Shown here: positions 1 to 6,996 of the stretch, one piece after another
Numbering within the stretch: position 1 is the first letter of the stretch
How the letters are laid out: every line of letters starts with the position of its first letter
NCBI GenBank assembly: GCA_017553035.1
Contig: JAFZNE010000069.1
Location: 1 to 48,741, forward strand
Direction of reading: 5' to 3'
Origin: Lachnospiraceae bacterium
GTDB taxonomy: Bacteria > Bacillota > Clostridia > Lachnospirales > Lachnospiraceae
Length of the DNA: 48,741 nucleotides
Translations under genes and position numbers: made by a program
Notes under the pieces: generated by a model
Database searches by the model: none
The model's input: only the letters and a program-made list of their open reading frames with translations
Told to the model about the DNA's origin: nothing

Positions 1-22
1 GAATCAGCAAAGGTGGGAAAGA

Positions 23-721
23 GTGAATAATAAGACTAATATTCTGGTTGTCGAGGACGACCGCCAGATAAGAAAACTGATGTCAACAACATTATCCGCA
101 AACGGATATAATATTGAGTGTACAAGCGATGGCGGGCAGGCGATCATGGCGTTATCGACCAAAAGCTTTGATATAGTTCTGCTTGATCTCGGACTGCCCG
201 ATATGGACGGCGTAACGGTTATAAAAAAGATTCGTGAATGGAGCAATATCCCGATTATTGTGGTAAGCGCAAGAGGCGAAGATTCTGATAAGATCTCCGC
301 TCTTGATAACGGAGCCGATGATTATCTGACCAAGCCGTACTCTATCGAAGAATTGATGGCGAGGATAAGAGTGGCACAAAGACGTTTGTCAAATATCTCA
401 GAAGCCGGCGATTCGGTATTTAAAAACGGCGATCTGGTCGTGGATTATCCGGCAGGAACGGCATACCTTAACGGTGAGGAACTGTCACTTACGCCGATTG
501 AATATAAGCTTCTGACTCTCTTGTCCAGAAATGCCGGAAAGGTCCTGACACATACATATATTACCGATAAGATATGGGGTAATTCCATCGACAGCGATGT
601 CGCTTCGCTGCGAGTATTCATGGCCTCACTCCGCAAGAAAATTGAGAAAGATACCGCACATCCCGAATATATCCAGACGCATATCGGAACCGGTTACAGA
701 ATGATCCTGGTTAAAAAGTAG
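23..721 (+). CDS. kdpE: KdpE-type response regulator (OmpR family)
   Basis: This 232-residue protein is a cytoplasmic DNA-binding response regulator. The receiver domain (about residues 5-120) keeps the acidic triad E11/D12/D13, the phosphoacceptor Asp55 in LLDLGLPDMDG and Lys104 in LTKPY. A winged-helix OmpR domain fills residues 130-230 and ends in the family-typical HIGTGYRM motif. In known KdpDE systems the protein activates potassium-uptake genes on signal from the kinase KdpD. That role is inferred here, because the partner kinase would lie upstream, outside the window. The start is a GTG at 23 with AGGTGG six bases ahead of it. The gene is followed by a bidirectional terminator and faces the DHH gene. 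Confidence 0.85.
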   Translation: MNNKTNILVVEDDRQIRKLMSTTLSANGYNIECTSDGGQAIMALSTKSFDIVLLDLGLPDMDGVTVIKKIREWSNIPIIVVSARGEDSDKISALDNGADDYLTKPYSIEELMARIRVAQRRLSNISEAGDSVFKNGDLVVDYPAGTAYLNGEELSLTPIEYKLLTLLSRNAGKVLTHTYITDKIWGNSIDSDVASLRVFMASLRKKIEKDTAHPEYIQTHIGTGYRMILVKK

Positions 722-741
722 GATTTCCAAAAAGTGGGATC

Positions 742-787
742 AAAAAATATAAGCAGCAGAGCCTCAAACTCTGCCGCTTGGTATTTT
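742..787. terminator. Bidirectional intrinsic terminator between convergent genes
   Basis: The stem is AAGC-a-GCAGAG (751-761) with CTCTGC-c-GCTT (769-779). On the plus strand it is followed by GGTATTTT, a weak tail that serves the response regulator. On the minus strand it is followed by TATATTTTTTG, a better tail that serves the DHH gene. Confidence 0.7.
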
Positions 788-856
788 AAACTCTATCGCT
801 GTCAGTATATTCCTGCAGACATATCTGTCACTACCCTTTTTTATCTTATTATCCGA

Positions 857-1804
857 TCAAACCGGTTCTCCGTTCGGGTACTTGGTGTCGTAATTTACAA
901 GATCATCAAGCAGCAACGGGATCTTCTCGTCCATATTCTCGGAAGTGAACTGACAGGTTCCTACATTGTGGTGTCCGCCTCCGCCGTATTTGAGCATCAG
1001 CGAGCCGACATTGACGTTGCTGGTTTTGTTGAGGATGCTGTAACCTACCGCGCATGAGCAGCCTTCGCCGCCCTTGCCGCTTACTATCCAGCAGGAAATG
1101 TTCTGCTCGGGATACATACTGTAGATCAGGAAACGGTTGCCCGAATAGATCGGATCAACGCCGCGCAGATCGGAAATGATAACATCCTTCTCAACTCTGG
1201 TATGAGCCTTTACCATCTCTTTGAACTTCGCATCCTGCTCGCGGTAAACTTCGATACGCTCCTTCACATCGGGAAGATTCAGGATCTCATCGGTACTCAT
1301 GGTACGGATGTCTTCCATCAGTTCTTCCATCAGCTTGTAATTCGGTATCGTAAAGTTTCTCCAGCGTCCGAGTCCGGTTCTGGGATCCATAAGGAAACCT
1401 ACGAGGATCCAGCCCTGAGGATTCTGGATCTCATCTATGGTGAGGTTACCCGAATCAACCTTATCAACGGCAACCATCATATCGTCAAAATGAGCAAATC
1501 TCTCCTTGCCGCCGTAATATTCATAGATGATACGTGCGCAGGAAGGTGTGATCCTGCTCTCGCCTTTATATTTGCCTTCGAGCTGATTACGCTCAAACTC
1601 GCTTGAATGATGATCAAACCACAATCCGCATCCCTCAACGAAAGGAACATTGGCCAGACAGTCGTTCTCGGTGATCTCGATCAGACCGTCCTGAAGATCC
1701 TTGGGATGAACAAATTTCCAATGATCGATAATACCGGCTTCCAAAAGAAGCGTTCCGCATGCAAGTCCATCAAAATCCGAACGGGTAACTAATCTCATAG
1801 CCAT
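857..1804 (-). CDS. DHH/DHHA1-family phosphoesterase
   Basis: The protein has 315 residues and belongs to the DHH superfamily of Mn-dependent phosphoesterases (RecJ, NrnA, exopolyphosphatase-like). Motif I is RSDFDG (residues 8-13), the DHH motif is FDHH at 63-66, and a DHHA1 glycine-rich motif GGGGHH lies at 274-279. Known relatives hydrolyse short oligonucleotides, cyclic dinucleotide products or polyphosphate; the substrate here cannot be told. The window holds several EAL phosphodiesterases, so a role in degrading pGpG is possible but is only inference. I place the start at 1804 (MAMRLVTRSD) because GGAGAGGTG lies five bases upstream; an in-frame start at 1837 has no such site. It has its own promoter at 1896-1924. 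Confidence 0.85.
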   Translation of the reverse strand: MAMRLVTRSDFDGLACGTLLLEAGIIDHWKFVHPKDLQDGLIEITENDCLANVPFVEGCGLWFDHHSSEFERNQLEGKYKGESRITPSCARIIYEYYGGKERFAHFDDMMVAVDKVDSGNLTIDEIQNPQGWILVGFLMDPRTGLGRWRNFTIPNYKLMEELMEDIRTMSTDEILNLPDVKERIEVYREQDAKFKEMVKAHTRVEKDVIISDLRGVDPIYSGNRFLIYSMYPEQNISCWIVSGKGGEGCSCAVGYSILNKTSNVNVGSLMLKYGGGGHHNVGTCQFTSENMDEKIPLLLDDLVNYDTKYPNGEPV

Positions 1805-1895
1805 CTTAACACCTCTCCATACATTATTCCGTAGCAAATGACAAAAATGACCTGTCTTTACTATCGCTGATTGTATAATACAAATTTACTTTTAC

Positions 1896-1924
1896 ATTGT
1901 ACACCATAAAAGTTCAAATGACAA
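1896..1924 (-). promoter_or_regulatory. Sigma-A promoter for the DHH gene
   Basis: On the minus strand, TTGTCA (1919-1924), a 17-base spacer and TACAAT (1896-1901) lie about 90 bases upstream of the DHH start, in the gap after the EAL gene. Confidence 0.6.
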
Positions 1925-1942
1925 GACGAAAATATCAGTACC

Positions 1943-4081
1943 TTATCGTACCTTATCCGATTCTGATCTTTCCTTCCATGCTTTTATACTGTCATTTAAA
2001 CTCAGCTTGTTGGCTCCTCCCGCAAGATCGGGATCCTTTCGCTGCAGCGGATCGTCCTCCCATCCGCATACATCGCAGATCTCATATTTGCCGGCTTCGG
2101 CAAACACGGTCTGCCCGCACACCGGGCACTTGCAGTCAGTTATATTCTTTTCTTCCATACGCTTTTTCACAAAGAAATTCCTCAATTGCTCAATAGGAAT
2201 AGGCTTTGAATATCTGTAGCCCTGAAGATACTTGGCGCTCATTTCTATGCAGCGTTTTTCGTCATCATCTTCCTCTACGCCCTCGTACAAAACAGCATAG
2301 TCGGCTTCGTCGAACATCCTTGCCAGATGGGTGACCATCGATCTGGATCTTTCACTGTTACCCGATGCAATGACCAGTGAACGGTCGAATTTTACTATGT
2401 CAAACGGAAGTTCCATAATACGCTCGAAATTGGAATATCCGGTTCCGAAATCATCGAGATAGAACTTGATCCCGCTGCCCTTGAGCTCATCGATCCTGTC
2501 TTTGATCAATTCAAAATCCTGTTCATTCTGTGATTCCGTGATCTCAAATGCGACTGTGCCTGCTTCGATCCCGCTCTTTTGGATGATTCCCATTACAGTC
2601 TCGCAGAAAGCGTCTTCACGGACATCATATATAGAAAAATTAACCGAAATACGTCTTACACAATAACCTTCATCCGTCAATTCCCTGACAGCATTACAGG
2701 TCTTGGACAGGATGATCTTGGTCAACGTACGGATATATCCGTATTCCTCAGCTATCGGAATAAATACGTCAGGAAATACCATTCCGATATCGGGAAGCTT
2801 CAGACGCATCAAAGCTTCGGCAGTATCATATGTTTTTCTCTTAATACTGAACACCGGCTGGCAGTAGACAAGAACCCTCGGATCCGAAAGGTCCCCTTTC
2901 TCTGAGATATCAGCAAGCTGACTGACAATATATTTATGCTTTATGTACTCATCAACTTTTGAAGCATCCGCGATCAAAATGGAATTCTCATCCATTTTAC
3001 CATGAAGATAATGGATAAAATCGACGTAACCGTTATTTACATTCAGTCTTTCGTCGGAATCCATATATACGATCTTGTAGTCATACTGCATCTGCGAATA
3101 CAGCTCATTAAATGCAGCAAGCATCGCCTGACTCTTGATCAGATAGTCGGGATCTTTCTTTTTATCCACGACCATGATCATATGGGCGTCCGAGATCTGA
3201 AACAGCGTCGGAGATTTAAAGAATCCGCCTATGAACTCCTTCACCGATTCCTGAAGCTCCTTGGGCAATTTGCCCTTCATTCCTTCAAGCTCGGGCAGAT
3301 ACAGACTCATCAGGTACAGCTCACGTACGCTCTTTTTCCGGATCCGGGTTCCGACATAGATCAGATCATTGAATGCTTTTTCACCGACGGTCCCGAGATT
3401 GATATCGTACGGGTTGGCATGTAACATATACAGCAATGCGAACACCGGAAGCGCAAAGGACGCTACGGTATAAGATGATTGTCCGTGCCTTTGCTGCATG
3501 CACATCAGTATAAATGACATCAGTGCAGAAGCCGAAACTCCGATAAACACCTGTCTGAAAACCCTTTTTCTGTATTTTACGATCAATACTCCGAGCGTGA
3601 TCATGAACAGCAGGTAAATACCGAGGAATATAAAGATATCATTGTCTTCAACACGATCAGGATAAATGCGGAATCCAAAGCCATATACCGTTCCGATGAT
3701 CTCGACGGCAAATGCGGTAACAAAGATCACCGTCATTGCGATCAGAAACGGTTTTCTGACCTTCTTTTCGAGCTGGAAAGCTTCATTTGCATATAAAATA
3801 TACAAACATAATATCGTAAACAAACTGATATGGAACAACATCCTGAGCGCATATATCACTATCAGAGGAAGCGTTTCGGTATAATTCATCGAAATATGGA
3901 ACAACATATCCGAAAGCGCCGATATGATCAGTGTATAAATGATATGCTGCAGGAAAAAGAAGTTCATTGTCCTGTTAATAAATGAATTATGGATCAGGAT
4001 CAAAAACACGATACACATCGCAAGTGTCGTGATATCTCCGACCGGAGTATAATTCTCGTAATAAACGATTGCTTCTCCCAT
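1943..4081 (-). CDS. Membrane EAL-domain c-di-GMP phosphodiesterase with C-terminal CPCC zinc-ribbon
   Basis: The protein has 712 residues. About seven hydrophobic segments (residues 17-221) form a membrane sensor. A region at about 290-400 resembles a degenerate GGDEF or PAS fold without a GGDEF motif. The EAL domain (about 400-640) keeps the residues expected of an active phosphodiesterase: E422-A-L, N481, ITES around 514, D543-D544 in DDFGTG, K564 and E600, ending in LQGYRYSKP. Residues 650-712 form a separate module with CKCPVC, CDVC, WEDDP and a GGAN-SL tail. This matches the cysteine-rich CPCC domain normally seen as a small stand-alone protein. The fusion is unusual. The gene starts 46 bases after the F420-ligase-like gene and is probably cotranscribed with it. 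Confidence 0.85.
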   Translation of the reverse strand: MGEAIVYYENYTPVGDITTLAMCIVFLILIHNSFINRTMNFFFLQHIIYTLIISALSDMLFHISMNYTETLPLIVIYALRMLFHISLFTILCLYILYANEAFQLEKKVRKPFLIAMTVIFVTAFAVEIIGTVYGFGFRIYPDRVEDNDIFIFLGIYLLFMITLGVLIVKYRKRVFRQVFIGVSASALMSFILMCMQQRHGQSSYTVASFALPVFALLYMLHANPYDINLGTVGEKAFNDLIYVGTRIRKKSVRELYLMSLYLPELEGMKGKLPKELQESVKEFIGGFFKSPTLFQISDAHMIMVVDKKKDPDYLIKSQAMLAAFNELYSQMQYDYKIVYMDSDERLNVNNGYVDFIHYLHGKMDENSILIADASKVDEYIKHKYIVSQLADISEKGDLSDPRVLVYCQPVFSIKRKTYDTAEALMRLKLPDIGMVFPDVFIPIAEEYGYIRTLTKIILSKTCNAVRELTDEGYCVRRISVNFSIYDVREDAFCETVMGIIQKSGIEAGTVAFEITESQNEQDFELIKDRIDELKGSGIKFYLDDFGTGYSNFERIMELPFDIVKFDRSLVIASGNSERSRSMVTHLARMFDEADYAVLYEGVEEDDDEKRCIEMSAKYLQGYRYSKPIPIEQLRNFFVKKRMEEKNITDCKCPVCGQTVFAEAGKYEICDVCGWEDDPLQRKDPDLAGGANKLSLNDSIKAWKERSESDKVR

Positions 4082-4127
4082 AGCATCGCCCCATGATCAT
4101 TATATTTTTAAGCTGCTTCGTAACTGG

Positions 4128-5327
4128 TTACGATGTATAATTATCAAAATATCCCTGAACCAGAACAACAGGAGTTCCCTTGTCACCCGAACCGCTTGTC
4201 AGATCACATAACGATCCGATCAGATCGGTCAGCTGTCTGGGTGTGGTTCCCTGTGAAGCCATATTACCTTTCAGATTACCGTCCTTCTTTCGGATGCTCT
4301 CGGAGATTGCCTCTTTCAGAGCTTCTCCCGAAAGATCCTTGAAATCATTGTCCGCAAGATACTTAAGTTTCAGCTCATTGGGAGTTCCGATAAGTCCGTC
4401 GGTAAATGCCGGCGAAACGACCGGATCCGCAAGTTCCCAGATCTTGCCCTGGGGATCCTTGAACGCTCCGTCTCCGTATACCATTACCTCTACGTGTTTG
4501 CCTGTTTTGTCCGCTATGCTCTTCTGGATGTCAAGTACCAGCTGTTTGCAGTCACGGGGGAACAGCTTGATCTTATCCTCGGTCGACTTATTTGAACCGA
4601 GCAGTCCATATTTCTCGTTGCAGCCGCTTCCGTTCACCGGTGCGGTCAGGATATCGTCAAGACCCAGAACCACCTTGGCGCCTGCTGCCTTCAGTATTCT
4701 CTTGGTCCTTGCTCTTGTATGTATATCACAGGTCAGGATATGATCAGCGTAATCAAGGATAGCCTTCGGCTGGTTCGCAAATATGATCTCAACCTCAGCT
4801 CCGCAGCCGCGGATCAGGTCGCCGTAATACTCGACATAATCAACGCCGGTAAAAGGATGCTTGATAACTCCGAACAGTTCGCGGTACTTCTCAAGACTCA
4901 GAACGTCGCTGTAAGGATTAACTCCGGCCTCATCCACCTTGTCAAGGCTTACCAGTTCATTTCCGACCTCGTCGGAAGGATAACTGAGCATCAGAACGAT
5001 CTTCTTCGCACCTTTTGCGATACCGCGCAGGCAGATCGCAAATCTGTTACGCGACAATATAGGGAAAATAACGCCTATCGTCTCTCCGCCGAGCTTGGTA
5101 CGCACGTCCTCGGCAATGGCGTCGATCGAAGCATAATTGCCCTGCGAACGTGCAACAACGGACTCAGTTACCGCGATAACGTCCCTGTCCCTTAACTCAA
5201 AGCCTTCGCACTCGGCCGCTTCAAGCACACTGTCGGCCACGATCTTCGCAAGATCATCACCTTCCCTGATAATAGGGCACCTTATTCCCCTTGAAATAGT
5301 TCCAGTTCTTCTCTCTTTATTATCCAC
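4128..5327 (-). CDS. Coenzyme F420:L-glutamate ligase-like protein (CofE/FbiB family)
   Basis: This 399-residue soluble protein resembles the CofE family, which adds glutamate to F420-0 using GTP. The N-terminal half carries the DVIAVTESVVARSQG stretch (about 48-62) typical of the family, and the central part carries VMVYGDGAFKDP. It is longer than archaeal CofE (about 250 residues). No other F420 biosynthesis gene is in the window and Lachnospiraceae are not known F420 producers, so the glutamate acceptor may be another molecule. The start is GTG at 5327, with AGGA four bases upstream; a promoter lies at 5398-5426. The EAL gene follows closely. I am confident of the family and not of the substrate. 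Confidence 0.75.
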   Translation of the reverse strand: MDNKERRTGTISRGIRCPIIREGDDLAKIVADSVLEAAECEGFELRDRDVIAVTESVVARSQGNYASIDAIAEDVRTKLGGETIGVIFPILSRNRFAICLRGIAKGAKKIVLMLSYPSDEVGNELVSLDKVDEAGVNPYSDVLSLEKYRELFGVIKHPFTGVDYVEYYGDLIRGCGAEVEIIFANQPKAILDYADHILTCDIHTRARTKRILKAAGAKVVLGLDDILTAPVNGSGCNEKYGLLGSNKSTEDKIKLFPRDCKQLVLDIQKSIADKTGKHVEVMVYGDGAFKDPQGKIWELADPVVSPAFTDGLIGTPNELKLKYLADNDFKDLSGEALKEAISESIRKKDGNLKGNMASQGTTPRQLTDLIGSLCDLTSGSGDKGTPVVLVQGYFDNYTS

Positions 5328-5397
5328 GTTCCTGTCCTGCCTTTCCGTATAAATTATGAACGGCTTTTCATAAGCATCTCAAAAGCCACCTCTTTTG

Positions 5398-5426
5398 ATT
5401 ATATATCAAATCCACCGATTCGTAAA
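5398..5426 (-). promoter_or_regulatory. Promoter for the F420-ligase-like/EAL unit
   Basis: On the minus strand, TTTACG (5421-5426), a 17-base spacer and TATAAT (5398-5403). The leader then contains GGCTTTT/AAAAGCC (about 5361-5386), a 7-bp hairpin of unknown meaning. Confidence 0.5.
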
Positions 5427-5470
5427 TATAAAAATAGCGGAGAGCTACATCATTAGCTTATCCGCTATTT
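5425..5470 (-). terminator. Intrinsic terminator after tRNA-Thr
   Basis: On the minus strand a perfect 10-bp stem AAATAGCGGA/TCCGCTATTT encloses a second AGCTA/TAGCT stem and runs into TTTTTATA. It lies directly downstream of tRNA-Thr. Confidence 0.8.
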
Positions 5471-5478
5471 AATCATAA

Positions 5479-5551
5479 AGCTGAGAAAGGGACTTGAACC
5501 CTCGACCTATTGATTACGAATCAATCGCTCTACCGACTGAGCTATCCCAGC
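5479..5551 (-). tRNA. tRNA-Thr (anticodon CGT)
   Basis: The cloverleaf is complete: acceptor arm GCTGGGA/TCTCAGC, D-stem GCTC/GAGC, anticodon stem ATTGA/TCAAT with loop TTCGTAA (anticodon CGT), and T-arm loop TTCAAGT. The 3' CCA is not encoded. Position 5479 gives the discriminator base, which reads U. A promoter lies upstream and a terminator downstream, so it is a single-gene unit. Confidence 0.95.
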
Positions 5552-5579
5552 ACACTGCTTTCAAAAAAGCACATTGATT

Positions 5580-5608
5580 ATAGTAAAGGTTTTCTTCGTA
5601 AATGTCAA
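5580..5608 (-). promoter_or_regulatory. Promoter for tRNA-Thr
   Basis: On the minus strand, consensus TTGACA (5603-5608), a 17-base spacer and TACTAT (5580-5585), about 30 bases before the tRNA. Confidence 0.7.
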
Positions 5609-5660
5609 GCAGTAAATAATTTTCGATATACTGAGAGTGGTGTGCGATAGCCCCTTCTTT

Positions 5661-6920
5661 TTATCCCTGCATCTGCTCCGCCATCTTGGCGAACAGTACA
5701 TTATAGTCTACCGGCTTCGAGAAGAAAGCACTGAAGCCGCTCTCGTAGGCCTTGATGATGTCCTCCTGCGTATTCTTCGAGGTAACGGCAAAAAGCGGGA
5801 TCTGGGCCGCATCATCCTTACCAGAGATCCTTATACACTTCGCAGCCGAATTGCCGTCGAGGATCTCGGTATCGATCCCCATCAGCGCAATATCGTAGGT
5901 AAATGCCGGTTTCGAAACAAATTCGATCACAGCGGCCTTACCGTTATCAACCGCAACCACCTCGGCCCCGGCCTTATTCAGCAGCTCGGTAACAACGTTC
6001 ACATTCAGGCTGTTGGCCTCGCATACCAGAATACGCTTGCCGTTGAAGTTATAACCGCTCATATCGGTCTGGCCGATCTCATCATCAAGTGCGGAATAAT
6101 ACGCGAAATTCTCGGGGATCGTTCTCTGATTCTCCTTGACCTCATTCTCGAATGCAAGCGAATCCCCGTGTATGTACTGGATCTCGTTGACCGGCTGTTC
6201 ATCGTACTCAACATCCGGCTCCTCATCCGCATGATTGGCCTTCAATACTTCCGTCAGGATCCTGCTGAGTCTCCTGGCTTCGTCCTTGATCTTGAGCAGT
6301 CTTTCCTGCGTTGCGGCAGTATCCGAAACATCCTCCGCAGCAAGCCCGGCCATTCCGATGATACCGCTCAAAGGCGACCTGATGTGAGAGGCTATCGTAT
6401 CGATCAGTTCTGTCTTCCTGGCAGAAAGCTGGCGTTCATTCTCAAGCGCGTCACTCATCTCCTGACGCTGCCTTAAGGACTCATCAGTCTCCTTGTCGGC
6501 TCGCCTGAAGCATGAAAAGAACTTGATATCTCCGATATCCTGTGTAGTCGGGATCATATTCTTGACATTCATCCAGACATATTCCCCGTTGGGATTCTTC
6601 AGCCTGAAGTTCAGCTTGCTTACATAGATGCCTCTTTTCAGATTGTTTTTGATCATATCGAGATCAAAAAAGTCCGTAAATGCCTGCTTATCATCGGGAT
6701 GAACCCTTTGCTCGGCAAGAAGGATAACCTCGATCTCAACAAAGCCCTGCCTCGTCCAGTAAGCGTTGTCATCTCCCATCATGGTGCGGAATGACCCTGT
6801 GGCAAGATTCACTTCAAAAATCTCATCATAATAATCGCGCCATACCTGTAACAGCTGATTAAGTCCGAAATCACCGGAAGCCATCACGTTGGACATGACA
6901 ATTTCATCGTATTTATCCAT
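5661..6920 (-). CDS. PAS / degenerate HisKA / pseudo-receiver protein
   Basis: The protein has 419 residues. A PAS-like sensor (about 25-140) is followed by a coiled stretch and a HisKA-like segment around 170-230. The H-box reads ASHIRSPLSGIIGM: Ser178 sits where the phosphoacceptor His belongs, and His179 takes the place of the usual Glu. No HATPase domain follows. A receiver domain (about 295-417) keeps Lys402 in SKP, but Gly348 replaces the phosphoacceptor Asp (LMGID) and the acidic pair is reduced to Glu301-Ala302. Canonical phosphotransfer therefore looks impossible; a signal-binding or scaffolding role is inferred. The ribosome-binding site is weak. The gene begins 76 bases after htpG and may be read from it. 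Confidence 0.8.
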   Translation of the reverse strand: MDKYDEIVMSNVMASGDFGLNQLLQVWRDYYDEIFEVNLATGSFRTMMGDDNAYWTRQGFVEIEVILLAEQRVHPDDKQAFTDFFDLDMIKNNLKRGIYVSKLNFRLKNPNGEYVWMNVKNMIPTTQDIGDIKFFSCFRRADKETDESLRQRQEMSDALENERQLSARKTELIDTIASHIRSPLSGIIGMAGLAAEDVSDTAATQERLLKIKDEARRLSRILTEVLKANHADEEPDVEYDEQPVNEIQYIHGDSLAFENEVKENQRTIPENFAYYSALDDEIGQTDMSGYNFNGKRILVCEANSLNVNVVTELLNKAGAEVVAVDNGKAAVIEFVSKPAFTYDIALMGIDTEILDGNSAAKCIRISGKDDAAQIPLFAVTSKNTQEDIIKAYESGFSAFFSKPVDYNVLFAKMAEQMQG

Positions 6921-6996
6921 ATGTTATACCAGGTTTTTGCTTTAGGTTATATATCCTTTGTAAATGAAAATGGTTTTGAACGGTTACGTTTCTTCT

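Noticed and set aside
5637..6476. A 279-codon plus-strand frame
   Set aside because: It is antisense to the PAS/receiver gene, and its sequence is a mirror of the real frame's codon bias.
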